A stretch of 28,686 bases of DNA from assembly GCA_026707185.1 (NCBI GenBank), contig JAPOXI010000060.1, forward strand, positions 1 through 28,686. Reading direction: 5' to 3'. The DNA is from Chloroflexota bacterium (GTDB taxonomy: Bacteria > Chloroflexota > UBA11872). The notes under the pieces are model-generated. The model was not told where the DNA came from. It saw only the letters and a program-made list of their open reading frames with translations, and ran no database searches. Both the position numbers and the translations under genes were made by a program. Position 1 is the stretch's first letter; every line of letters begins with the position of its first letter. This document shows positions 1 to 7,077 of the stretch, piece after piece.

Positions 1-1297
1 CCATTAGGGCGCGTTTGACCATGCGAGCCGGCCGTGTCTGGTCTCGGTTCGCCACCACGGACGCGCCGACCGACAGCGTGCTGCCCCAGGCGGCGCCCAG
101 GCGCGCCGCGAACTCTGGCGTGAGTTCGAAGTTCGCCAGCCCGGCCACGCCGCCGTGCGTGAAGATCGTCCGCCGAGCCTGTGGCGCATGGATCAGGCTT
201 CGGTCTACGACCACGCCCTCGTCTACGAACTTGCGCGGCCAGATACGCACGCCGGGCCGCACGGACGACCCGTCGGCCAGCGTGCTGCGGTCACCGATCA
301 CCACCTCTTCGCGAATGGTCACGCCGCGCCCAAGGTTGGCGTGCCGCGCCACAATGCACTGCTCAAGACTGGCTCCAACGCCGACCACGACGTTGCCGCT
401 GATCACGGCGTCGCTAACTTCTGCCCGCTCTGCAATCAGCGTGTTGTCACCAATCACCGCCGGGCCATTGATCGTGGCGTGGGCGTGGACCTCGCTCCCG
501 CGCCCTACATAAACCGGACCTCGCAACTGCACCGTCGGGTCAACGCGAGCCGTCGGATCCACGGTGGGACCGTCTGATCGATAGGACGGTCCGCCGTAGG
601 TACGCACGCGCCCCGACACGAGGTCGGCGTTTGCGGCCCGGTAGGCGTCGAGGGTGCCGATGTCGGTCCAGTACCCGTCCGCGATGTGGCCGTAGAGCGA
701 ACGGCCGCCAGACAACATTGCCGGGAATACATCCATCGAAAAGTCGACTTGCTGCCCGGGCGGAATAAGGTCAAATACCGACGGATCCAGCATGTAGATG
801 CCGGTGTTGGCGGCGTCGCTAAGCACCTCGCCCCAGGACGGCTTTTCCTGAAACCGCACGATGCGTCCGTCGTCTTCGGTTACGACCACGCCATACTCGA
901 GAGGGTTGGGGACCCGAGCCAAAAGCAGCGTAGCCTGGGAATCAGAGGCCTCGTGAGCGGTCGCCAACGCCGTCAGGTCCACGTCCGTGAGCGCGTCGCC
1001 TGAGATCACCAGGAACGGCTCGGTTAACTGGTCCCGGGCCAACGCCACGCTACCGGCGGTGCCCAGCGGCTCGTTCTCATAGGTGTAGGCAATCCGCAGG
1101 CCGAAGTCCTCGCCGGATTGAAAGTAATTCTCGATCGTGGAACCGAGGTAGTGCAGAGTGACGATCACGTCGGTGAAACCGTGCGCGCGCAGCAGCCGGA
1201 GAATGTGTTCCATGACAGGCGCGTCGCCCAGCATCGCCATTGGCTTGGGGCGCTCAATGGTCAATGGTCGCAGCCGGGAGCCTTCGCCACCGGCCAT
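1..1297 (-). CDS. Mannose-1-phosphate guanylyltransferase / phosphomannomutase fusion (C-terminus beyond window)
   Basis: Probably makes GDP-mannose from mannose-1-phosphate and GTP in the cytoplasm. About 432 residues are inside the window and the frame is open to the edge. Residues 1-20 carry the nucleotidyltransferase signature AGGEGSRLRPLT...RPKPM, followed by the SGDALTD metal-binding segment and a DGYWTDIGT stretch near residue 220. A left-handed beta-helix-like hexapeptide-repeat region follows (about residues 240-370, with repeats such as VYVGRGSEV and VIGDNTLI). The last 60 residues read ANFELTPEFAARLGAAWG and NRDQTRPARMVKRALM, matching the opening of an alpha-D-phosphohexomutase, so this is a fused GMPP-PMM protein rather than plain ManC. 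The first legal start is ATG at 1297, but the family's usual N-terminal strand (KxAVV) is encoded just upstream (PKHAVV) with no ATG, GTG or TTG before the TAG. The true start may be non-standard. Confidence is high for family and good for the fusion. Confidence 0.87.
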   Translation of the reverse strand, partial: MAGGEGSRLRPLTIERPKPMAMLGDAPVMEHILRLLRAHGFTDVIVTLHYLGSTIENYFQSGEDFGLRIAYTYENEPLGTAGSVALARDQLTEPFLVISGDALTDVDLTALATAHEASDSQATLLLARVPNPLEYGVVVTEDDGRIVRFQEKPSWGEVLSDAANTGIYMLDPSVFDLIPPGQQVDFSMDVFPAMLSGGRSLYGHIADGYWTDIGTLDAYRAANADLVSGRVRTYGGPSYRSDGPTVDPTARVDPTVQLRGPVYVGRGSEVHAHATINGPAVIGDNTLIAERAEVSDAVISGNVVVGVGASLEQCIVARHANLGRGVTIREEVVIGDRSTLADGSSVRPGVRIWPRKFVDEGVVVDRSLIHAPQARRTIFTHGGVAGLANFELTPEFAARLGAAWGSTLSVGASVVANRDQTRPARMVKRALM

Positions 1298-1348
1298 GAC
1301 TACGGCGTGTTTGGGGATTCGATCAGCCGTAACGTGGGTCTCGTCCTC

Positions 1349-1391
1349 AGTCTACGGACGGTCCTTGACCTGTCAACGCCGATGCTAGGCT
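1349..1391. promoter_or_regulatory. Divergent promoters with back-to-back -35 boxes
   Basis: Between the minus-strand guanylyltransferase and the plus-strand glycosyltransferase. Minus strand: TTGACA (1376-1371), 16-base spacer, TAGACT (1354-1349). Plus strand: TTGACC (1365-1370) and a TGC-extended -10 TAGGCT (1386-1391), with a short 15-base spacer. The two -35 hexamers abut and form the inverted repeat TTGAC-CT-GTCAA (1365-1376). The minus-strand promoter is convincing; the plus-strand one is weaker because of its spacing. The shared palindrome could also be an operator coordinating the two genes. Confidence 0.5.
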
Positions 1392-1430
1392 CGCCGGCGT
1401 CCGCTGGCCGCGGATTGCTGAGCCAACCTC

Positions 1431-2135
1431 ATGCCGCTTGACAACGTGCCCTCGATCGCCGTGATCGTGCCGACGTACAACGAGCGCGGGAATCCTGGCC
1501 CGCTAGTGGAGCAGGTGACCGCGGCGCTCGGCGATGCGTCGTTTCGCATCGTGTTTGCCGACGACAGTACCGACGATACGACCCGCGAGATTGAGGACCT
1601 GGCCTGCGCCAACGCTGCCGTCAGCCTGAACCACAGTTCAAGCCGACGAGGCCTGGCGCGGGCGGTCGTGGCGGCGCTGGTTGGCGTGACCGAGGAGGTT
1701 GTCGTGGTGATGGATGGCGATCTCCAACACCCGCCCGGGGTTGTCCCGCAACTCGTCGCCGCGCTGAACGGCGGCGCCGACATCGCCGTCGCCAGCCGGT
1801 ACGCGACTGGCGGTCGTGAACTGGGGCTTAGCGGGCCGTGGCGAAGACTGGTGAGCCGGGAAACGTCTCGTTTCGCCCGTGTCACGCTGCGGGCCGCCCG
1901 GCGCACGTCCGACCCGCTCAGCGGCTTCTTCGCGTTTCGCCGCGAGATCATTGCCGGCAAGACGTTACAGCCGGTGGGTTTCAAGATTCTGCTCGAAGTC
2001 CTGGTTCGTAGCGACGCTCGTCGCGTCGTTGACCTTCCCTTTACGTTCGACCGGCGCACCCGCGCCGCCAGCAAGGCGTCGGCGCTGGAGGGCGTTCGCT
2101 TCCTTCGTCACCTGCTACGTCTACGCACAACCTAA
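1431..2135 (+). CDS. Family 2 glycosyltransferase, polyprenol-phosphate mannosyltransferase-like
   Basis: A 234-residue GT2 catalytic domain that likely transfers a sugar (mannose or glucose) from a nucleotide sugar to a lipid phosphate or glycan at the membrane. Visible motifs: IAVIVPTYNERGN at 9-21, the nucleotide-binding acidic pair FADDSTDDT at 42-50, the DxD-bearing MDGDLQHPP at 94-102, DPLSGFFAFRR at 161-171, and GFKILLEV at 183-190, as in DPM1-type synthases. The usual FxxRxxGxSK motif reads FTFDRRTRAASK, with Ala for Gly. There is no C-terminal GtrA or transmembrane segment, so the protein is soluble or peripheral like the short DPM1 class. It diverges from the guanylyltransferase, consistent with use of GDP-mannose. 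Its 3' end overlaps the convergent purine phosphorylase by 4 bases. Family is firm; donor and acceptor are inferred. Confidence 0.87.
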   Translation: MPLDNVPSIAVIVPTYNERGNPGPLVEQVTAALGDASFRIVFADDSTDDTTREIEDLACANAAVSLNHSSSRRGLARAVVAALVGVTEEVVVVMDGDLQHPPGVVPQLVAALNGGADIAVASRYATGGRELGLSGPWRRLVSRETSRFARVTLRAARRTSDPLSGFFAFRREIIAGKTLQPVGFKILLEVLVRSDARRVVDLPFTFDRRTRAASKASALEGVRFLRHLLRLRTT

Positions 2136-2959
2136 CCCGAGCCAAACTCTCCGATAGTCGCCGCCAGAGCCTCGCCCAGCTTCGGCGCCACGGCCGAGGC
2201 CGTATCCACAACCGCCGAATGGCCTTCGTCGGTCGGATCCTCAACTCCGGCCACGTTCGTTATTGTCGACACCGCCACGACGGCGGCGCCGGCGTGGCGT
2301 GCGATCACAACCTCGGGCGCCGTGGACATCCCGACTGCGTCTGCCCCGAGCCGGCGAAGTAGTGCCGTTTCCGCCGACGTCTCAAACGAAGGTCCGGAGA
2401 CCATGGCATAGACGCCCTCGCGCACGGTCAGGCCGGTTCGCCGTAGCGCGTTGGCTAGGGCGGCGCGCTGCTCGCCGTCATATGCGCCGGCCAGGATTGG
2501 AAAGCGTTCGCCGCGCGGATCATTCGGCCCAAGCAACGGGTGGTGTCCCGCCAGGCCGGGCAGGAACACATGATCAGACACGACCATGACGTCACCCGGA
2601 CGGAACTTCGGGTTGAGCGCCCCAGCGGCGTTTGTCAGCAGCAGGTGAGTAACACCCGAATCCAGCAGAATACGAACGAACCTGGCAATCGGCCGCATGT
2701 CACCGTGCTCATAGAAGTGCGGACGGCCCTGGCAAATCCACACCGAGACGCCGTGCGCTTCTGCAAGTCGCAGACGGCCGGGATGTCCGACCACCGTGGC
2801 GACCGGGAATCCAGGCACGTCGGCATAGTCCAGGGTCCGACGCAGAGCGAAGGCACTTGCCAACTCCGAGAGACCGCTTCCGCTAATCACCGCCCAGCGC
2901 GGCGGCGTGCCGCCGGCAGCCGCCCGCAAGACCTCGCCGCCGCGAGCGGCGTCTGTCAC
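2132..2959 (-). CDS. punA: Purine nucleoside phosphorylase (trimeric class, inosine/guanosine type)
   Basis: Phosphorolysis of purine ribo- or deoxyribonucleosides to base plus (deoxy)ribose-1-phosphate, for purine salvage in the cytoplasm. At 275 residues it has the normal length for the low-molecular-weight trimeric class. Visible motifs: phosphate-binding SGSGL at 26-30, GHPGRL at 58-63, GRPHFYEHGD at 78-87, LTNAAGALNP at 108-117, base-site GPSFETSAE at 189-197, GADAVGMSTAPE at 205-216, and ITNVAG with Asn235. The usual HxYEG after GR reads HFYEH, a small deviation. The start is GTG at 2959, overlapping the stop of the upstream recombinase gene as GTGA, so the two are translationally coupled. 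Some relatives prefer methylthioadenosine, but the ITN segment with Asn235 favours an inosine/guanosine enzyme. Confidence 0.9.
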   Translation of the reverse strand: MTDAARGGEVLRAAAGGTPPRWAVISGSGLSELASAFALRRTLDYADVPGFPVATVVGHPGRLRLAEAHGVSVWICQGRPHFYEHGDMRPIARFVRILLDSGVTHLLLTNAAGALNPKFRPGDVMVVSDHVFLPGLAGHHPLLGPNDPRGERFPILAGAYDGEQRAALANALRRTGLTVREGVYAMVSGPSFETSAETALLRRLGADAVGMSTAPEVVIARHAGAAVVAVSTITNVAGVEDPTDEGHSAVVDTASAVAPKLGEALAATIGEFGSG

Positions 2960-3849
2960 GCCGGGCGACCCGCTCCCGTTCCGCCTGGCGGCTGCGGCCG
3001 ACTCTCGCGGGCCAGTTCGGCGTACACCTGTGTGGTCGCCGGGCTGGCGTGGCCGAGCAATTGCTGCACCTCACGCACGCTGCTGTCACCCTGCAGGCGG
3101 TGCGCAGCGAATGAATGGCGAAGGGTGTGCGGCGTGATCGGTGTCTGGATGTTCGAGCGTTGCGCGTAGGCCTTGACGATCAGCCAGAAGCCCTGTCGCG
3201 TGAGCCGAGTGCCCCGATGGTTGAGGAACACTGCCTGCTCGTCAGCCCGCCGCAGGAGCTTTTCGCGCCCGTTTGTGAGGTACGCCTGCAACGCCTCGGC
3301 CGACCGCTCCGTGAGTGGCACTGTGCGGGCGTTGGCACCGTGCCGACCCAACACGATCTCCCGGGCCCAGCAGTCCACGTCATCCACATCCAGGGCTACT
3401 AACTCGGAAACGCGCATTCCAGTGGCGTAGAGCGCCTCCAGCATCGCGCGATCGCGCATGCGCTCGGGAGTGGACGCGTCCGACGCCTGTTCCAGCAGGC
3501 GCTCGACTTCAGCGGTTGAAATGATGCGCGGACGGCGTCGGGCGACGCGGGCGCCATTCAAGCCTGCCGTGGGATCGCTGGCCACCGCCTCGGTGGATCT
3601 CAGGTAGCGATAGAGCGCCTTCACCGCCGCCAGCTTGCGGGCCCGGGACGTCTGCCGATACTCGCGTTGGACCAGGTCGGTCATGAACCCACGGACGATG
3701 GTCGGCGGAATGTCCCAGCCGCTGTGGCCAGACTTGCTCACGAAGGCCTCGAACTGCCGCAGATCGCTTCGGTAGGCCGCCAGCGTGTTCTTGGAGAGGC
3801 CGCGCTCGGTCTCCAGATGCTGGACGAAGTCGTCGACCGTGGCGCGCAT
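2956..3849 (-). CDS. Tyrosine recombinase, XerC/XerD-like
   Basis: A 297-residue site-specific recombinase of the Xer type; such enzymes resolve chromosome dimers at dif. The N-terminal SAM-like core-binding domain spans about 1-90 (VDDFVQHLETERGLSKNTLAAY). The catalytic domain has Arg146 (ATGMRVSEL), His241 and Arg244 (TPHTLRHSFAAH), His267 (QLLGHAS) and nucleophile Tyr276 (TTQVYAEL). The beta-hairpin that normally holds the catalytic lysine (GKGxKxR in XerD) reads LGRHGANARTVPL, with Arg or His at that place and no lysine. The ATG at 3849 begins a normal Xer N-terminus. It is first in a two-gene unit with the purine phosphorylase. No integrase-type arm-binding domain, excisionase or attachment repeats are visible, so a housekeeping Xer is more likely than a phage integrase. 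XerC versus XerD is not decidable here. Confidence 0.85.
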   Translation of the reverse strand: MRATVDDFVQHLETERGLSKNTLAAYRSDLRQFEAFVSKSGHSGWDIPPTIVRGFMTDLVQREYRQTSRARKLAAVKALYRYLRSTEAVASDPTAGLNGARVARRRPRIISTAEVERLLEQASDASTPERMRDRAMLEALYATGMRVSELVALDVDDVDCWAREIVLGRHGANARTVPLTERSAEALQAYLTNGREKLLRRADEQAVFLNHRGTRLTRQGFWLIVKAYAQRSNIQTPITPHTLRHSFAAHRLQGDSSVREVQQLLGHASPATTQVYAELARESRPQPPGGTGAGRPA

Positions 3850-4035
3850 CAGTGAACCTGGTGAGTAGCAAGCATTTGAACGTCGTACTCCCTGGCGACG
3901 GGTGGCGAATAGCTACGGTTCGGCCACCGCCCGCCGCGCTCACCGTGCGGATGGGGACCGTTATGTTAACACGAAAACGGCGAGATTCCCGCTATCTGGC
4001 CTAGACTCTGTCGAATTCTTCGGGGACTCTCGTGC
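3850..4035. other. Divergent intergenic region upstream of the Xer and LarA-like genes
   Basis: 186 bases separating two divergent genes, so it must hold both promoters. On the plus strand TAGACT (4002-4007) sits 28 bases before the LarA-like ATG and is a fair -10, but no good -35 lies at the right distance. On the minus strand a TGTTAACAT extended -10-like string overlaps the GTTAAC palindrome around 3965-3970. No dif-like site, terminator or coding potential is recognised. Confidence 0.35.
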
Positions 4036-5289
4036 ATGCGTGTAGATCTGGCGTACGGCGACGGCGTCTTACCCATTGACCTGGATGTGGATGCCGACGT
4101 CATCGAGCCGCGAGATCCGCCTCGCATCGCCGGTCCGGAACAGGCTCTGCGCCAGGCTCTCCGCCGTCCCATCGAAAGCCCCCCGCTGGCCGACCTCGTT
4201 CCGCCCGATAGTTCGGTATTGGTTGTGATCAGCGACAGCACCCGACCGGCGCCAAACCGGCTGATGCTGGAGGCCTTGTTGGGCGAGCTCGGCGCGGACG
4301 CAGCCCGTCACATGCAGGTGCTGGTTGCTACGGGTCTGCATCGCCCCACTCGCGACGACGAACTCGACCGCATGCTTGGCCCCGGCTTGCGTCGCCAGCT
4401 GCGCGTGACCAATCACGACGCCCACGACAAGGCAAGCCTGCGGGATATCGGCCAGACATCGTCGGGTCGACCGGTGCTCATCAACCGGCGCTATCTCGAC
4501 GCCGACGTTCGCATCACGCTGGGACTCATCGAGCCGCACTTCTTTGCCGGCTTCAGCGGCGGGGCCAAGCTCGTCCTGCCCGGGGTGGCCGGCGAAGCCA
4601 GCATCCTGCGAAACCACGATGCCGAGATGATCGGCCATCGGAACGCCCGCTGGGGCACGACGGCCGGCAATCCGATCCATCATGAACAGCGCGAGGCCGC
4701 ACGCCTGGCGGGCTGCGAGTTCAGTCTCAACGTCACCATTGCGGGCGACGGCGCGATCACCGGCATCTTCGCCGGGGCGCTCGAAGCCGCACATGATGCC
4801 GGTTGTCAGGCGGCGCTCCAGGCGGCGATGCAGCCTGTCGATCAGGCATACGACGTCGTCGTGACGACCAACGGCGGTCACCCGCTGGATCTCAATCTGT
4901 ATCAGGCTGTCAAGGGCATGGATGCCGCGGCCCAGATCGTGCGACCGGACGGCCACATCATCATGGCCGCCGAGTGCCGGGAGGGCGCCGGGCACGGCGA
5001 CTTTGTGCACATTTTGACCGAACATGGGACGCCGGGCTCGATGGTTCGGGCCATCCAGCAATCACCGCAGGTGCGCGGCGACCAGTGGCAGAATCAGGTT
5101 TTTGGGCGAGTTCTGGACAGCGCGACCGTGCATCTGCACGCGGATGGACTGACCGACGATGAGGTCCGAGCCGCTCACTGCGTTCCTTGCGGTGACATAG
5201 CGCAGCGGACACGAGAACTGGTCGGGACTACCGGGCGGACCTGCGTGCTCCCTCGCGGGCCGTTTACGATTCCCTTCATCGCAGCCTGA
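4036..5289 (+). CDS. LarA-family (DUF2088) nickel-pincer racemase homologue
   Basis: A 417-residue member of the lactate racemase family, enzymes that racemise or epimerise 2-hydroxy acids using a nickel-pincer nucleotide bound to a lysine. Residues known as important in Lactobacillus LarA are all present: DSTRP with Arg70, TGLHRP with His102, EPHFFAGFSGGAK with His168 and cofactor lysine Lys178, His194 in LRNHDAE, and Lys293 in YQAVKG. Length matches the family. The protein should therefore be catalytically competent. The substrate is not predictable, since the family also includes malate and other 2-hydroxyacid enzymes. No larB, larC or larE cofactor-synthesis gene lies in the window. The ATG at 4036 follows GGGGA about 9 bases upstream. 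A small unknown gene follows and an amidohydrolase of the D-aminoacylase-like group converges on it. Confidence 0.85.
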   Translation: MRVDLAYGDGVLPIDLDVDADVIEPRDPPRIAGPEQALRQALRRPIESPPLADLVPPDSSVLVVISDSTRPAPNRLMLEALLGELGADAARHMQVLVATGLHRPTRDDELDRMLGPGLRRQLRVTNHDAHDKASLRDIGQTSSGRPVLINRRYLDADVRITLGLIEPHFFAGFSGGAKLVLPGVAGEASILRNHDAEMIGHRNARWGTTAGNPIHHEQREAARLAGCEFSLNVTIAGDGAITGIFAGALEAAHDAGCQAALQAAMQPVDQAYDVVVTTNGGHPLDLNLYQAVKGMDAAAQIVRPDGHIIMAAECREGAGHGDFVHILTEHGTPGSMVRAIQQSPQVRGDQWQNQVFGRVLDSATVHLHADGLTDDEVRAAHCVPCGDIAQRTRELVGTTGRTCVLPRGPFTIPFIAA

Positions 5290-5351
5290 CCATCACCAAC
5301 TGTCGCGCGGGCGTGGGAGCGACCGTGCTGTGGGCGCGGGCAGACGCGGCG

Positions 5352-5380
5352 CCGACAACCTCAGTAGACTTTGAACCACG
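5352..5380 (+). promoter_or_regulatory. Candidate sigma-70 promoter for the small ORF
   Basis: CCGACA (5352-5357), a 17-base spacer and TAGACT (5375-5380) lie 22 bases before the GTG of the 70-residue ORF. The -10 hexamer is the same TAGACT seen in the minus-strand promoter at 1349-1354 and before the LarA-like gene. The -35 matches the consensus only at its last four bases. Confidence 0.4.
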
Positions 5381-5402
5381 GCGCGACGGAGGGGGTGAGC
5401 AC

Positions 5403-5615
5403 GTGGAAAGCGCATCACCGAACGGCGACCATCAGCACGAGCATGTGTTTCGAGAGGTCTACCTGAGCGACGCCGTGGCTATCTCCGAAGAGACGACACA
5501 CGGCACGGTCACCCTTGAGCTTCTCGAGCGCGGCCTCGTGATGCACATGGAGAAGGAGGAGGGTCTCGAGTTGGCCCGCGCCTTTACGGCGCTGGTGCGA
5601 TACCTGGAGGACTAG
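5403..5615 (+). CDS. Small hypothetical protein, 70 residues
   Basis: I do not recognise this protein. The GTG at 5403 is the preferred start because a purine-rich GGAGGGGG ends about 7 bases before it. A GTG 30 codons further up (5313) lacks such a site and would lie over the candidate promoter. The N-terminus is His-rich (DHQHEHV), followed by a region rich in Glu and Thr with predicted beta character (VAISEETTHGTVTLELLERG) and a charged helix ending in LARAFTALVRYLED. There is no signal peptide, membrane segment or cysteine. It lies 113 bases after the LarA-like gene and ends 2 bases before the convergent amidohydrolase. The strong ribosome site and tight packing argue that it is real; function is unknown. 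Confidence 0.6.
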   Translation: MESASPNGDHQHEHVFREVYLSDAVAISEETTHGTVTLELLERGLVMHMEKEEGLELARAFTALVRYLED

Positions 5616-5617
5616 CT

Positions 5618-6847
5618 CTACGCGTCTGCGTCGCGGGTCATCGGCCGCGACGAAAGCTCGACCGGCAGTTCCTGCGATGGCCCCAGGATCTCGGGATCCA
5701 ACCGCATTCCAGCCCGGAACGTATGGGCGGCCCGAAGCTCACGGTCCCAGGTTCGTTCCTCGCCGGTGCAATCCACCAGAGAGACCGGCGCCTCGTCCAC
5801 CGCCAGCACCGTAATGTCGGCCTCAGCGCCCACGCGCAGCGTGCCGGCGTCAAGACCCAGCTTCCTGGCAGGGGCGCGTGTGCAGCGCGCCACGATGTCT
5901 TTCAGAGGCATCCCGAGCAGCCAAAACTTGGTCATCACGTTGGGCAGGCTGAAGGCGGGACCGTGCACGCAGCCGCGGTGCAGGTCCGAACTGATGTAGT
6001 CGGGCGGAAACCCTGAATCCAGCGCGGCGCGGGCCGTGTGCCAGCCGAAGCTGCTCTTGCCGTGGCCAATGTCAAACTCGATACCAGCGGCCCGGGCTTC
6101 GGCAACGGCCGGCAGGACCCCACCGATGTTCAGGTCAACCAGCCCGCCTGCCAGGGGTGTGTAGCTGTGCGTGACGACATCGCCGGGACGGAGCCGCGCC
6201 AGAATGTCGGGAATCGGTTCAGGGGTGTAGCCGATATGCACCATCAGCCAGACCCCGGCCTGCTCCGCGGCTTCCACGGCGGCGTCGAGCGACGCCCGGG
6301 CCTGGGCGCCTTCGCCGACGATGTTCTCCGAGTACCGGATTTTCACGCCCGGGGCGATGTCACGGTTCTCATCGATCGCCCGTACGGTTCCGTCAATGTC
6401 CAGATAGCGCGGGTCGCGCAATTCGCCCAGGGTTGTGACGAGTCCAGCCGTGCAAATGTGCACCAGGGCTCGAATTCGCGTGCGGGCGGGCTCGATCACG
6501 TAGCGGCGCATTCCCGCCAGTGTGGTAGCGCCGGCGCTCCCGGTGTCGAGGAAGGACGTCGTTCCACCAGCCGCGCCAATCTTGTCGGCTTCCAGGCCCC
6601 ACACGGTGGCGCCCCAATACACGTGGACGTGGAAGTCAACCAGGCCAGGCACAACGTAGGCGTTGCGCGCGTTCACGACTTCAGTGGCCTCGCCGACCAG
6701 ATCGGGAGCAACCGCCGCAATGCGGCCATCCACAACGGCAACGTCGGCGCGCGTCGGGCCGTCAGACGTTGGGTCGATGACCGTACCGCCGCGAATCAAC
6801 AGGTCGAACGGCGTGGCAGGGGCGCTCGCCTCGTGGCTTGGCGTCAC
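5618..6847 (-). CDS. Amidohydrolase of the deacetylase/D-aminoacylase-like group
   Basis: A 409-residue metal-dependent hydrolase of the amidohydrolase superfamily, resembling the EF_0837/Atu3266-type deacetylase subgroup. The N-terminal beta-sandwich segment (DLLIRGGTVIDP, 15-26) leads into metal ligands His73 and His75 (VDFHVHVYWG), the lysine expected to be carboxylated (Lys169, GVKIRYS), His204 (LMVHIG), His227 (VTHSYT) and the catalytic Asp288 (SSDLH). The C-terminal sandwich has GTLRVGAEADITVL. All binuclear-centre residues are present, so it should be active. The substrate is probably an N-acyl amino acid, ester or cyclic amide but cannot be named. The start is GTG at 6847 with AGGGG about 7 bases upstream. 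It converges on the LarA-like/small ORF unit with a 2-base gap and diverges from groES. Confidence 0.85.
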   Translation of the reverse strand: MTPSHEASAPATPFDLLIRGGTVIDPTSDGPTRADVAVVDGRIAAVAPDLVGEATEVVNARNAYVVPGLVDFHVHVYWGATVWGLEADKIGAAGGTTSFLDTGSAGATTLAGMRRYVIEPARTRIRALVHICTAGLVTTLGELRDPRYLDIDGTVRAIDENRDIAPGVKIRYSENIVGEGAQARASLDAAVEAAEQAGVWLMVHIGYTPEPIPDILARLRPGDVVTHSYTPLAGGLVDLNIGGVLPAVAEARAAGIEFDIGHGKSSFGWHTARAALDSGFPPDYISSDLHRGCVHGPAFSLPNVMTKFWLLGMPLKDIVARCTRAPARKLGLDAGTLRVGAEADITVLAVDEAPVSLVDCTGEERTWDRELRAAHTFRAGMRLDPEILGPSQELPVELSSRPMTRDADA

Positions 6848-6866
6848 ACCGGACCCCTAGTAGTGG

Positions 6867-6879
6867 GTGCTATCAGCAC
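6867..6879. repeat. Short inverted repeat in the amidohydrolase leader
   Basis: GTGCT-ATC-AGCAC, 20 bases upstream of the amidohydrolase GTG. It is a small perfect palindrome that could be an operator half-site or occur by chance. It superficially resembles part of a CIRCE element but lacks the 9-base spacer and the flanking bases. Confidence 0.25.
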
Positions 6880-6957
6880 AAGCCGCATCCTACGAATATT
6901 CGGTGCGGCGCGAGTGGCGGTAGGGTACCATCGGGTAGTCGAGCGTCCGCGTCTGCT

Positions 6958-6986
6958 GTGACGCTGGCGACGGCATCGGCTACTAT
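6958..6986 (+). promoter_or_regulatory. Candidate promoter of the groES-groEL unit
   Basis: GTGACG (6958-6963), a 17-base spacer and TACTAT (6981-6986), about 90 bases before the groES ATG. Each hexamer matches the consensus at four of six positions. No CIRCE element (TTAGCACTC-N9-GAGTGCTAA) is found in the 230-base divergent region, so HrcA control is not supported by sequence. Confidence 0.3.
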
Positions 6987-6994
6987 GTTTCTCT

Positions 6995-7017
6995 GCTGCC
7001 CCTGACGACTCGGCAGC
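6995..7017. repeat. Inverted repeat near the groES transcription start
   Basis: Perfect 6-base arms GCTGCC (6995-7000) and GGCAGC (7012-7017) with an 11-base centre. If the promoter at 6958-6986 is right, this lies at or just after the transcription start, where it could act as an operator or as a leader hairpin. Weak evidence by itself. Confidence 0.3.
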
Positions 7018-7077
7018 TACCACCTATCCTTGACGCCGAGACTCAATCTGGCGTCGGACTGCCACGGAGGAGATTGC

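Noticed and set aside
2956..3849. Phage or genomic-island integrase
   Set aside because: Size and domain order fit a Xer protein; there are no attachment repeats, tRNA, excisionase or phage genes nearby.
4069..5061. 330-codon open frame on the minus strand
   Set aside because: Antisense of the LarA-like gene, which has all family motifs; the reverse translation has none.
6867..6879. CIRCE heat-shock operator
   Set aside because: GTGCT/AGCAC recalls the CIRCE core, but the 9-base spacer and outer bases are missing and it lies by the amidohydrolase rather than groES.
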